Assembly: GCF_004000215.1 (NCBI RefSeq)
Contig: NZ_RBVY01000009.1
Coordinates: 124,001 to 188,000, forward strand
Direction: 5' to 3'
DNA: 64,000 bases
Origin: Nitratireductor alexandrii
GTDB taxonomy: Bacteria; Pseudomonadota; Alphaproteobacteria; Rhizobiales; Rhizobiaceae
This document shows, piece by piece, positions 25,913 to 34,426 of the stretch. The position numbers were made by a program, and so were the translations under genes. The stretch's first letter is position 1. Every line of letters begins with the position of its first letter. Below the pieces are notes generated by a model. The model searched no databases. It was not told the DNA's origin and saw only the letters and a list, made by a program, of their open reading frames with translations.

Positions 25913-26494
25913 ATGACTTCCCCACGCTGGACCCAGCGCGAAATTCTCATTCTCGCCGTGATCGGCGCCGTCTTCGCCGTGCTCTATCTGGGCTGGGTGC
26001 AGGTATGGCTGATTTCCCAGGCGGTGTTCGGCCCGGTGACAATGGATATCGCGATGGGTTTCTGGTTCATCGCCTCCATCGTCGCCGCCGCGATCATCCG
26101 CAAGCCCGGCGCGGCCTTCCTGGCCGAGGTGCTGGCCGCCGCGATCGAGCTTCTGCTCGGCAGCCCGGCCGGACTGATGCTGGTGGTGTCGGCCGCGATC
26201 CAGGGCGCGGGCGCGGAAGCCGTGTTCGCGGCCACGCGCTGGCGCAATTACTCGCTTCCCGTTCTGATGGCGGCCGGCGTCGGCGCCGCGCTCGCCTCCT
26301 TCGCCTATACCTGGGTGCGCTTCGACTATGGCGCGCTTGAGCCCGGCCTGTTGGTGCTGATGTTCGCGCTGCGCTGCCTTTCGGGTGCCCTGCTCGGCGG
26401 CCTGCTCGGCCACGTCGTGGTGGAGGCGCTCTATCGCACCGGCGTTCTCTCCGGCTTGAAGATCGACCATGACCGTCGCGCTGCCGCAGCCTGA
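25913..26494 (+). CDS. ykoE: ECF transporter S component YkoE (thiamine precursor)
   Basis: A 193-residue membrane protein with about five or six segments and the YkoE pattern: ILAVIGAVFAVLYLGWVQVW near the N-terminus, VTMDIAMGFWFIASIVAAAIIRKPGAAFLAEVLAAAIELLLGSP, and an RWRNYSLP loop. As the substrate-capture subunit of an energy-coupling-factor importer it gives specificity for hydroxymethylpyrimidine or thiamine. AAAGGACA precedes the ATG at 25913. Its 3' end overlaps the ATPase gene by 26 bp. Under control of the TPP riboswitch as the second gene of the operon. Confidence 0.93.
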   Translation: MTSPRWTQREILILAVIGAVFAVLYLGWVQVWLISQAVFGPVTMDIAMGFWFIASIVAAAIIRKPGAAFLAEVLAAAIELLLGSPAGLMLVVSAAIQGAGAEAVFAATRWRNYSLPVLMAAGVGAALASFAYTWVRFDYGALEPGLLVLMFALRCLSGALLGGLLGHVVVEALYRTGVLSGLKIDHDRRAAAA

Positions 26495-28175
26495 CGCCGC
26501 GCCGGTGCCGATGCGGGAACCGTCGCCGGCGCTTGCCTTCGACGACTTCGCCGCGCGCTATCCATTCGCGCGCTCTCCCGCCGTCGGCCCGGTCGGCTTT
26601 ACCATGCGCGCCGGGGAGCGGGTTTTGCTGCTGGGTCCGTCGGGTTCGGGCAAGTCGACGCTGTTGCTCGCGCTGACCGGCCTGGTGCCGCAGGCCGTGC
26701 CGGCGGAAACGACGGGCGCGGTTCGGCTGTTCGGCGCCTCGGTGGCCGGGTGCCGGCCCTCGGACTGGGCCGGCCGGGTCGGGCAGTTCTTCCAGGACGC
26801 CGACCAGACCCTGTGCGGCATGCGGGTTGAGGACGAAATCGCCTTCGCGCTCGAAAACCTGGCCTGGCTCGAACCGCAGATCCACGCGGCGGTGAAAAGG
26901 GCGCTTGCCGCCGTCGGCCTGCCGGAAACAATCCGTCGGCGTCGTACCGCCACGCTTTCGGGCGGCGAAAAGCAGCTCGTCGCGCTTGCGGCCACCATCG
27001 CCGTGGAACCGGTTCTGCTGGTCGCCGACGAGCCGACGGCCAGCCTGTCGCCGCGCGCGGCGCATCGGTTCCGGGCCCTTCTGGCCAACTGGTCGGCGGA
27101 GCGCGCCGCGCTGGTTGTCGATCACCGTCTCGACGGGCTGGTCGACGTGGTCGAGCGCGTGGTCGTGCTCGGCGATGACGGCCTCGTTCTCGCAGATGGC
27201 CCGCCACATGTCGTTTTCCGCCGCCACCACGCGACGCTCGACGCGCGCGGCATCTGGACCCCGCTCGCGGCCGACCTCGACCGCGAGCTCGCCGCCGTCG
27301 GCCTCGCCGCCGACACCATGCCGCTGACCGTCGCCGCGGCGTTGGACGAGCTTGACGCGCTTGATCTTCGCGGCCGGGACCGCGCCAGGGCGCGCCGCGC
27401 GCTTGCCAGCTTCGTTGCCCGCCACGCGCCGTCGTCCGCCCACGCGGCAGGCGATGCCCCGCCTGTCGTGCGCCTCGAAGCCGCCGCCTGCGCGCCGTTT
27501 CTCGGTCCCACGGTCGTGTCGGATATTGAGCTCCAGATTCGCGCGGGCGAGGTTGTCGGTATCCTGGGCGCCAACGGCGCCGGCAAGTCCACGCTCGGCT
27601 TCGCCCTGGCCGGCCTGCTGCGCCTGAAGGCGGGGCGGCGCGTCGGCGCCATGGGGGCGGTTTCCTTCCAAAATCCCGAGGCGCAGTTTTCGGCCGGCTC
27701 TGTCGCCGCCGAAATCGAGGCGGCGCTGGCGAGTGCCGGCGACGCCGAGGCGCGCGCATCGCGGACGGCCCGCATCCTGCGCGACTGGGATCTGGAGCGC
27801 CTGGCCGCGCGCCATCCGTTCGAACTCTCCCAGGGCGAAAAGCGCCGTCTGGCGCTCGCCTGCCTAGCCGCCGACGAGCGGGCGCGGCTGGTGGTGCTGG
27901 ACGAGCCGCTCGCCGGGCTCGACCGGCGCGGCGCGGCGATGGTGGAGGCGGCCGTCGCCGGTTATGTGCGGGCCGGGCGTGCGGTCGCCATCGTCACCCA
28001 TGACATGGATTTCGCGCTGCGCCTGTGCCCGCGCTGTCTGGTGCTGGGTCAGGGCCGAGTGCTGGCTGATGGCTCCTCGGCAACGCTCATGCGCGACCGG
28101 CCATTGTTGCAGCGCGCGGGGCTGGAACCGCCGCAGATCGCCCCGGCGCTGGACTGGCTCGAAAGGCACGCGTGA
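26469..28175 (+). CDS. ykoD: ECF transporter duplicated ATPase YkoD
   Basis: A 568-residue protein with two ABC cassettes in tandem. The first (residues about 15-245) has Walker A GPSGSGKST, a Q-loop, signature LSGGEKQ and Walker B VLLVADEPTASLSP. The second (about 320-560) has GANGAGKST, signature LSQGEKRR and Walker B VVLDEPLAGLDR with a switch His in IVTHDMDFA. Such fused A-components energise ECF importers like YkoEDC and CbiO-type systems. Both sites look intact, though the second has a short signature. Starts 26 bp inside ykoE and its stop overlaps the next gene. Confidence 0.95.
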   Translation: MTVALPQPDAAPVPMREPSPALAFDDFAARYPFARSPAVGPVGFTMRAGERVLLLGPSGSGKSTLLLALTGLVPQAVPAETTGAVRLFGASVAGCRPSDWAGRVGQFFQDADQTLCGMRVEDEIAFALENLAWLEPQIHAAVKRALAAVGLPETIRRRRTATLSGGEKQLVALAATIAVEPVLLVADEPTASLSPRAAHRFRALLANWSAERAALVVDHRLDGLVDVVERVVVLGDDGLVLADGPPHVVFRRHHATLDARGIWTPLAADLDRELAAVGLAADTMPLTVAAALDELDALDLRGRDRARARRALASFVARHAPSSAHAAGDAPPVVRLEAAACAPFLGPTVVSDIELQIRAGEVVGILGANGAGKSTLGFALAGLLRLKAGRRVGAMGAVSFQNPEAQFSAGSVAAEIEAALASAGDAEARASRTARILRDWDLERLAARHPFELSQGEKRRLALACLAADERARLVVLDEPLAGLDRRGAAMVEAAVAGYVRAGRAVAIVTHDMDFALRLCPRCLVLGQGRVLADGSSATLMRDRPLLQRAGLEPPQIAPALDWLERHA

Positions 28176-28942
28176 TGTTGTCCTGGCTGCACCCGCTGCC
28201 CAAGCTCGTGGTCGCCCTGGCGTTCCTGTTGGCCTCGATCCTGGTCTTCGATCTCGTCTTCCAGATTGCGCTGAGCCTCGGCATCGTCCTGGTGCTGATC
28301 GTGTTCGAGCGAGTGCCTGCCTGGAAGGTGTTGCTGTTGTGCGTGCCGTTCGCGCTGTTCGGCTTCGGATTTTTGACCACCAGCCTGCTGTTTCGACAAG
28401 AGGCCGGCGCCGCGCTCGACAATACCGGGCAATCGCTCTGGCATGCATTGCCGTTTTCCGCCGGCCTGACCCTGTTTTTCCGCGCCATTGCCGGCGGTCT
28501 CGTTTCGATGGCGTTCGCCTTGACCACCGATCCAGGACAATTGGTGCGCGCGCTGATGGCCTGCCGAGTGCTGCCGCCGCGTTTTGCCTATGCGCTGTTC
28601 TCCGCGCTCGAACTGGTGCCGGATCTTGCCGGTGCAGCCAATGAGATCCGGCTGGCCCGTGCCATGCGCACCGGCCGTCCGCCGCGTCGCGTCCCCGGTC
28701 CGGTGGAGATCGGCGCGCTGGTGGTACCGCTGCTCGCTTTCGCCGTGCGCCGGGCCGGGCGCGCGGCGATCGCCATGGAGGCGCGCGGACTGGCCGCCGG
28801 CGGCGCGCGCACCATCATCAACCTGCCGCGGCTTTCCTGGCGCGACGGTGCCTTTGTTGGCATGGCCGGCTTGGTTCTTGCTATGCTGGTCGCCGGTGCC
28901 CGTATGGGCTGGAGCCTGCCGAGCATCGCCGGTGCGGCGTGA
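28172..28942 (+). CDS. ykoC: ECF transporter T component YkoC
   Basis: A 256-residue EcfT-type coupling protein. It has an N-terminal membrane region (LHPLPKLVVALAFLLASILVFDLVFQ) and the two cytoplasmic coupling helices with Ala-Arg-Gly type motifs, AMRTGRPPRR (near residue 168) and AMEARGLAAGGARTI (near 207), that contact the ATPase. GTG ATG tandem starts lie at the overlap with the ykoD stop, so the start is either 28172 or 28175. Last gene of the riboswitch-controlled thiamine-precursor uptake operon; 100 bp separate it from the cytochrome bd genes. Confidence 0.93.
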   Translation: MMLSWLHPLPKLVVALAFLLASILVFDLVFQIALSLGIVLVLIVFERVPAWKVLLLCVPFALFGFGFLTTSLLFRQEAGAALDNTGQSLWHALPFSAGLTLFFRAIAGGLVSMAFALTTDPGQLVRALMACRVLPPRFAYALFSALELVPDLAGAANEIRLARAMRTGRPPRRVPGPVEIGALVVPLLAFAVRRAGRAAIAMEARGLAAGGARTIINLPRLSWRDGAFVGMAGLVLAMLVAGARMGWSLPSIAGAA

Positions 28943-29042
28943 CGGGCCGCGACAACGCGCCCCATGTGCGTTTCGGTCACTTTGACCCCGCGCCCGCGCG
29001 GCCTATGTTTGCCGGCGGGAGGGCAAGAAAGCCGAGGTTGTG

Positions 29043-30407
29043 ATGGACCCGCTTATCCTCTCGCGTATCCAGTTCGGTGCGAATATTTCCTTCCACATCC
29101 TGTTTCCGACGATCACCATCGCGCTCGGCTGGGTGCTGCTTTTCTTCAAATTCGCCTATAACCGCACTGGCAACGACGCCTGGATGCAGGCCTATTTCAC
29201 CTGGGTGAAAGTGTTCGCGCTTTCCTTCGCGCTCGGTGTGGTGTCCGGCGTGACCATGAGTTTTCAATTCGGCACCAACTGGCCGGGTTACATGGAAACG
29301 GTCGGCAACATTGCCGGTCCGCTGCTCGCCTACGAGATCCTGACCGCGTTTTTCCTCGAGGCGGTGTTTTTGGGCATTATGCTGTTCGGCTTCCGTCGCG
29401 TGTCCAACGGCATGCACACGCTGGCGACCTTCCTGGTTGCCTTCGGCACCACCATGTCGGCCTTCTGGATCCTGGCGCTGAATTCGTGGATGCAGACGCC
29501 GGCCGGTTTCGAGATGCGCGACGGCGTCGCCCACGCCACCGACTGGTGGGCGGTGGTTTTCAATCCCTCCTTTCCCTGGCGGCTGATCCATATGCTGATC
29601 GCCTCCGGCCTCACCGTCGCCTTCCTGATCGCCGCGTTTTCGGCCCTGCGCTATCTGCTCGGCGATCGCGCGGCCTCGATGCGCAAGGCGCTCGCCACCG
29701 GCGTCGTCATCGGCGCGGTGCTGATTCCGGTGCAGATCTTCGTCGGCGACCTTCATGGGCTCAACACGCTCGAGCACCAGCCGCAGAAGGTTGCGGCGAT
29801 GGAGGCCAACTGGCAGACCCGGGCCAACGTGCCGCTCGTCCTGTTCGCCATCCCCGACGAGGAGGCGCGCGAAAACCGTTTCGAAGTCGCCATTCCAGGC
29901 GGCGCCAGCCTGATCCTCAAGCACAGCCTGGACGGGGTCGTGCCCGGTCTCGACGACTATATCGGCGATCATCCGCCGGTTTTCGCCGTCTTCTGGGCGT
30001 TCCGCATCATGGTCGGGACCGGCCTTTTGATGCTCGTCGTCTCGTGGGCCGCGGCCTGGTGCCTGTGGCGCGGACGCGAACTGCCCAGGCCGCTCCTGTG
30101 GCTGATGGTCCCAATGGGCCTGTCGGGTTGGGTCGCCACGCTCGCCGGCTGGTACACGACCGAGATCGGCCGTCAGCCCTGGCTGGTCACCGGCGTGCTG
30201 AAGACGGCCGACGCCGTCGGCCCCGTTTCCGGCTCGCATGTCGGCTTCACGCTCGCCGCCTATCTGGCGCTCTATGCCGTGCTTCTGGTGGTCTATCTCG
30301 GCGTCCTTGTCCATCTCGCCCGCAAGGCGGTGGCCGAGGGCGATCCCGAGCCGGCGCCCGCGGCCGCCGACAGGGCCCTGTCGCAGCCGGCCCAGCCGGC
30401 GGAATGA
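29043..30407 (+). CDS. cydA: Cytochrome bd-type (CIO) ubiquinol oxidase subunit I
   Basis: A 454-residue heme subunit of a bd-type quinol oxidase that reduces oxygen to water. It begins with the conserved RIQFGANISFHILFPTITIALGW (with a haem-ligand His) and carries the invariant GRQPW motif in WYTTEIGRQPWLVTGVLKT (near residue 380). The Q-loop between helices 6 and 7 is short and the protein is about 70 residues shorter than E. coli CydA, which places it with the cyanide-insensitive CioA group. Nine membrane helices are expected. A GTG three bases earlier is an equivalent start. Followed by the subunit II gene 69 bp downstream. Confidence 0.95.
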   Translation: MDPLILSRIQFGANISFHILFPTITIALGWVLLFFKFAYNRTGNDAWMQAYFTWVKVFALSFALGVVSGVTMSFQFGTNWPGYMETVGNIAGPLLAYEILTAFFLEAVFLGIMLFGFRRVSNGMHTLATFLVAFGTTMSAFWILALNSWMQTPAGFEMRDGVAHATDWWAVVFNPSFPWRLIHMLIASGLTVAFLIAAFSALRYLLGDRAASMRKALATGVVIGAVLIPVQIFVGDLHGLNTLEHQPQKVAAMEANWQTRANVPLVLFAIPDEEARENRFEVAIPGGASLILKHSLDGVVPGLDDYIGDHPPVFAVFWAFRIMVGTGLLMLVVSWAAAWCLWRGRELPRPLLWLMVPMGLSGWVATLAGWYTTEIGRQPWLVTGVLKTADAVGPVSGSHVGFTLAAYLALYAVLLVVYLGVLVHLARKAVAEGDPEPAPAAADRALSQPAQPAE

Positions 30408-30476
30408 GGGAGGCGTCGATGATCGACGATTGCCGCCATATGGCCGCACCACAGACATGCGAAAGGGACGACCGTC

Positions 30477-31481
30477 ATGGGTTTTGACTGGCCGAGCGCA
30501 TTGCCGTTGATCTTCGCCGGCCTGATGGGGCTGTCGATCCTGATTTATGTCGTTCTCGATGGGTTCGATCTCGGCGTCGGCATCCTGTTCGCCGCCGCCG
30601 CCGACCACGAGAAAGACACCATGATCGGCACCATCGGTCCGTTCTGGGACGCAAACGAGACCTGGCTCGTGCTGGCCGCCGGCCTGTTGCTGGTTGCCTT
30701 CCCGCTCGCGCACGGCGTCATCCTGACCGCGCTTTACATGCCGGTCTTCGCCATGCTGGTCGGGCTGATCCTGCGCGGCGTCGCCTTCGATTTCCGCGCC
30801 AAGGTGCCGGTTCACCGCAAGGGCCGATGGAACGTGCTTTTCTTCGCCGGCTCGCTGATCGCCGCGCTGTCCCAGGGCTACATGCTGGGCGTCTATGTGC
30901 TGGGCCTGCGCGAGGGGGTCGGCGCCATCGGCTTCGGTTTCCTGGTCGCGCTCTGTCTTGCCGCGGCCTACACGGCCATGGGCGCGGCCTGGTTGATCTA
31001 CAAGACCGAGGGCGCCCTGCAGGAAAAGGCGGTCGGCTGGCTGCGTTCGGCACTGGTTTTGACCGTGCTCGGCATGGGCGCCGTGTCACTCGCCACGCCG
31101 CTCGCCAGTCCGCGCATCTTCGACAAATGGTTCGCGTTTCCGGCCATGCTGTGGCTGGCGCCGCTGCCGCTGGTCACGGCGGGCTTGTTCCTTCTTCTGT
31201 GGCGGCGCAGCGCGGTCCTGCCGCACCCGCAGGACCGCTACGCGCTGCTGCCCTTCTGCACGCTGACCGTGATCTTTGCGCTCGGCTTTGCCGGACTGGC
31301 CTATTCCTTCTACCCCTATGTGGTGCCCGAAAAGCTGACCATCTGGCAGGCGGCCGCCGCGCCGGAGAGCCTGGCGATCATCCTGGCCGGAACGCTGTTC
31401 GTGCTGCCGGTGATCATTTTCTACAGCATCTATGCCTATCGCGTCTTCGGCGGCAAGGCGACCGACCTCTCTTATGATTGA
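30477..31481 (+). CDS. cydB: Cytochrome bd-type (CIO) ubiquinol oxidase subunit II
   Basis: A 334-residue CydB/CioB protein with eight to nine membrane segments. It has the conserved opening IYVVLDGFDLGVGILFAAA, the IGPFWDANETWLVLAAGLLLVAFP motif (near residue 50), and RGVAFDFRAK (near 100). It supports the heme subunit and its quinol oxidation. GAAAGGGACG precedes the ATG. The pair forms a complete high-oxygen-affinity oxidase; no CydX-like small subunit or cydCD genes are adjacent. Confidence 0.95.
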   Translation: MGFDWPSALPLIFAGLMGLSILIYVVLDGFDLGVGILFAAAADHEKDTMIGTIGPFWDANETWLVLAAGLLLVAFPLAHGVILTALYMPVFAMLVGLILRGVAFDFRAKVPVHRKGRWNVLFFAGSLIAALSQGYMLGVYVLGLREGVGAIGFGFLVALCLAAAYTAMGAAWLIYKTEGALQEKAVGWLRSALVLTVLGMGAVSLATPLASPRIFDKWFAFPAMLWLAPLPLVTAGLFLLLWRRSAVLPHPQDRYALLPFCTLTVIFALGFAGLAYSFYPYVVPEKLTIWQAAAAPESLAIILAGTLFVLPVIIFYSIYAYRVFGGKATDLSYD

Positions 31482-31501
31482 CCGCCCGGCCTGTGACGGC
31501 C

Positions 31502-31535
31502 GCGCGCGCGGGACGAGGTTTCTGCCCGCGCGCGC
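31502..31535 (+). terminator. Hairpin after cydB
   Basis: An exact 11-bp inverted repeat, GCGCGCGCGGG and its complement, around a 12-base loop, starting about 20 bases after the cydB stop. No T-run follows, so termination strength is uncertain; position favours the end of the cydAB transcript. Confidence 0.45.
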
Positions 31536-31593
31536 TTGATCCGCCCGCCCTGCGCCCCTTAAGCTTCACACGGGTTGAACTTAGGGTGCGCGC

Positions 31594-31611
31594 ATCCGGC
31601 GAAAGCCGGAT
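31594..31611 (+). promoter_or_regulatory. GAAA-tetraloop hairpin in the leader of the RND operon
   Basis: ATCCGGC-GAAA-GCCGGAT is a perfect 7-bp stem closed by a GNRA tetraloop, ending 14 bases before the ATG at 31626. In the transcript it would sit just upstream of the ribosome binding region. It could modulate translation or mRNA stability; no known riboswitch consensus is recognised. Confidence 0.35.
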
Positions 31612-31625
31612 AGGGTAATGGGCGT

Positions 31626-33911
31626 ATGGGGAAAAATGCAGGAAGGCGGATCACCGCGCTTCTGGCTGCGTCTTGGGTGGTGCTGCTTGTGGCCGATCTG
31701 GCCGCACTGGTGGGCGCCGCTCGGCTCGATTTCGACGACGGCCTCAAAGACGCCTTCGTCTCCGACAGTTCGTGGTACGCCGATTATGGCCGTTTTTCCG
31801 AGCGGTTCACCCAGACCGACGGCGATATCGTGGTTCTGTTCGAAAGCGGGGATTTCGCGCACCCGCGCGCGTTGACCGGCCTGTCGGATTTCATGCTCGA
31901 GGCAAGCCTGGTCGACGGCGTCGCCTCCACCGTCTCGATCCTGACCCTGCGCGGCCCGCCCGGCCCGGACGGGACGACCGATCCGCTGGTGCCGGCCGTG
32001 CTGCCCGACGAGGACGCGCTCGCCGTTCTGCTGGACGATGTCCGCGTCGGGGCACCGGGTGCCGAGGCCCTCCTATCGCCGGACCGCCGGCTGGCGGCGG
32101 TGCTCGTCAGTCTCGCCGATGGCGGCCGCAGCCTCGAAGGCGCGCGCGCCGTGATTGCCGAGCTGGACGCTCTCGCCGGCGCGATCGCGCGCGATAGCGG
32201 GCTTGGCTTTTCCGTAACCGGCATTACGCCTCTGCGCGCCGCGATCGTCGACGGTCTTTACCGCGACATCGTCGTTTTGACCGGCGTTGGCATCGTCGCC
32301 GGCTTCCTCGTCTGCCTGGTGGCGTTGCGTTCCCTGCCGCTGGCGCTCCTGACCACAATGCCGTCGGCGACCGCGATGATGTGGGCGCTCGGCGTGTTCG
32401 GCGCGTTCGGCTTCCGTGTCAACGTCGTCACCGTCGCCCTGCCGGTGTTGATCCTCGTGCTTTCCTTCACCGACAGCCTGCATTTGACCTTCGAAGCCGG
32501 CCGCCGGCTCCATGCCGGCCGGCCGCCTTTAGCCGCGCTGGCGGACGCGGTGCGCCGGGTCGGGCCGGCCTGCGCGCTCGCCTCCATCACCACCGCGATC
32601 GCCTTCGCTGGGCTGACCTTTTCCGGCTCGCTGATCATTCGCGATCTCGGCTTCGCCGGCGTCATCGCCGGCCTGGCTTCGCTGTTGGCGGTGCTTTTCG
32701 CGCATCCGCTTCTGTTTGCGACCGCCGGCCGGTTTGTCGACCTTGCCGGGCTCTTCGCCGGCAATCGCGGTACGCCGCCGGCGCTGTTCGACTGGCAGGC
32801 GCTGCCGCGCCTGGCGCTTGCCCGTCCGCTGCCGGTCGCCGCCGGCGGGCTCGCGTTGCTTGCCGCCGCGATCGCGGTCTATCCGACCATCGAGCCGGTG
32901 CATTCGCTGCGCGAGAACGTCGCCGTCGGCAATCCCGTCATCGTCGCCCTCGACCGTGCCGATGCCCGGCTCGCGCCGGCCAACGCGGTCGACATTCCCG
33001 TGCGCCTTGCCGCCGGCGCGCAGGGCGGTCTCGACGCGGCCGCGCTGGCGCGCGTGGACCAGGTCCACGGCGTCGTCGAGCGCACCGTTACCGACGGACT
33101 GGTTTTGTCGCTGGCCTCGCTCGCCCGCCAGATCGGCGATGTGCCGGCGGCTGAGAAGGCCGCCCGGCTGCGGGCGCTTCTCGCCCGTATGAACGACAAT
33201 CAGCGCGCCCGGTTCGTGTCGGGCGACGCGCAATGGGCGCTGGTGCGTCTCCACATCGCCGACGATGGTGCGCGCGCCACCCGCGATCTGGTCGCCCGGC
33301 TCGAAACCGCCTTGGTGCAGGCCGGTCTGGCGAGCGGGACGCAGCATGCGCGTCCGACCGGCTTCCTCGCGATGTCGGCCTTCGTCAGCGCCGAGATGAT
33401 CACCGACCTGAACTATTGTTTCCTGATCGCCGTCGGCGCGTCGGGACTGCTGACCGTTCTGTGGTTTCGCAACTGGCGCTACGGCCTGATCGCGCTGGTT
33501 CCCAACCTGTTGCCGATCGCCCTGGTCGGCGCCTGGCTCGCGCTCTCCGGCCGGGGCCTGCAATTCGCCTCCGGCGTCGCGCTCACCGTCGCCTTCGGCA
33601 TCGCAGTGGACGATACCGTCCACGTGCTGAACCGGCTCCGCCTGAACGCGCCCGCCGGCGCGCCGTTCGACCCGCGCGCCATCCGCCGGGCGATGGAGGA
33701 GGCGACGCCGATTTTGGTCGTCACCACGGCTGTGCTGTCGTTCGGCCTGATCGGCACCTTCCTGTCGACCGTGCCGACGGCGGCCTATTTCGGAGTCTTG
33801 TCGATCGTGGTGTTGGTGCTAGCAGTCCTCTCCGACCTTTTCGTGCTGCCCGCCTGTCTCACGCTGTTCCATCCGCGCCGGCTGGCCATGGGCGAGGAGC
33901 GGCCGGCATGA
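31626..33911 (+). CDS. RND/MMPL family exporter (HpnN-like)
   Basis: A 761-residue membrane protein with the duplicated RND build: an N-terminal segment, a periplasmic domain (residues about 35-200), a block of membrane helices (about 205-375), a second periplasmic domain (about 410-590) and a second helix block (about 600-750). The transmembrane relay region has FGFRVNVVTVALPVLILVLSFTDSLH in the first half and SGVALTVAFGIAVDDTVHVLNRLR in the second, with the Asp-Asp typical of proton-driven sterol-sensing/MMPL exporters. These proteins move hydrophobic lipids. It is the first gene of a coupled four-gene operon, overlapping the next start by 4 bp (ATGA). Lipid cargo is suggested by the partners, not proven. 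Confidence 0.9.
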   Translation: MGKNAGRRITALLAASWVVLLVADLAALVGAARLDFDDGLKDAFVSDSSWYADYGRFSERFTQTDGDIVVLFESGDFAHPRALTGLSDFMLEASLVDGVASTVSILTLRGPPGPDGTTDPLVPAVLPDEDALAVLLDDVRVGAPGAEALLSPDRRLAAVLVSLADGGRSLEGARAVIAELDALAGAIARDSGLGFSVTGITPLRAAIVDGLYRDIVVLTGVGIVAGFLVCLVALRSLPLALLTTMPSATAMMWALGVFGAFGFRVNVVTVALPVLILVLSFTDSLHLTFEAGRRLHAGRPPLAALADAVRRVGPACALASITTAIAFAGLTFSGSLIIRDLGFAGVIAGLASLLAVLFAHPLLFATAGRFVDLAGLFAGNRGTPPALFDWQALPRLALARPLPVAAGGLALLAAAIAVYPTIEPVHSLRENVAVGNPVIVALDRADARLAPANAVDIPVRLAAGAQGGLDAAALARVDQVHGVVERTVTDGLVLSLASLARQIGDVPAAEKAARLRALLARMNDNQRARFVSGDAQWALVRLHIADDGARATRDLVARLETALVQAGLASGTQHARPTGFLAMSAFVSAEMITDLNYCFLIAVGASGLLTVLWFRNWRYGLIALVPNLLPIALVGAWLALSGRGLQFASGVALTVAFGIAVDDTVHVLNRLRLNAPAGAPFDPRAIRRAMEEATPILVVTTAVLSFGLIGTFLSTVPTAAYFGVLSIVVLVLAVLSDLFVLPACLTLFHPRRLAMGEERPA

Positions 33912-34426
33912 GGGGGCTTTGGCCGATGGCGGGGGCGCTCGTGCTGCTGCAGGCGACGCCCGCCGCCGCGTCGCCGCTCGACACGCTGATCGGCGACTGG
34001 CGCGGCAAGGGCATGGTCCGCGAGCGCCCCGGTTCGCCCCCGGAGCGCGCGGCCTGCCGACTGACGGCGCAAACCGTAGACGCCACGCGGATTTCGGTCA
34101 CCGGACGATGCGGCACGGCCGGCGGAACGGCACGGTTTTCGATCACGCTTCGCCGGCGGCCCGGCGGCCGCGTCGACGCCGTCGTATCCTCGCCGACCCT
34201 GCCCGAAGACATCGACTATGCCGGCATGGTGTCCGGCAATCGTCTCAGCTTTGGCGCGACCGCACCGCTCGACATTGACGGCGCGCAATATTCCTCACAC
34301 GTGGTGTTCGCCTTCGACGGCGATGACCGCTTCGTCATGGTCGAAAGCGCGACGCGCCTGGCCGACGGCGAAAAACAGATATTCTTCGACATGCGCTACA
34401 AGCGCGAGGGGGGCGCCCGACCGTGA
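33908..34426 (+). CDS. Secreted lipocalin-like protein of unknown function
   Basis: A 172-residue protein with a Sec signal peptide (residues 1-21, ending ATPAAASP). The mature part opens with LDTLIGDWRGKGMVRERPG and alternates short beta strands (CRLTAQTVDATRISVTGRCG, ARFSITLRR, HVVFAFDGDDRFVMVESATR), like the small beta-barrels of the lipocalin/DUF1579 type. Two Cys may form a disulfide. It overlaps the RND gene by ATGA and the next gene by GTGA, so it is translated in register with both and probably serves as a periplasmic lipid carrier for the exporter. The longer frame open upstream is out of phase with the RND gene and is not used. Confidence 0.8.
   Translation: MRGLWPMAGALVLLQATPAAASPLDTLIGDWRGKGMVRERPGSPPERAACRLTAQTVDATRISVTGRCGTAGGTARFSITLRRRPGGRVDAVVSSPTLPEDIDYAGMVSGNRLSFGATAPLDIDGAQYSSHVVFAFDGDDRFVMVESATRLADGEKQIFFDMRYKREGGARP

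Noticed and set aside
26094-27815. 573-codon antisense frame across ykoE and ykoD
   Set aside because: The plus strand has intact ABC motifs and riboswitch control; the antisense product is Arg/Gly-rich noise.
33233-33907. Upstream extension of the lipocalin-like gene inside the RND gene
   Set aside because: It is out of frame with the RND gene and Arg-rich; the ATG at 33908 gives a proper signal peptide and an ATGA overlap.
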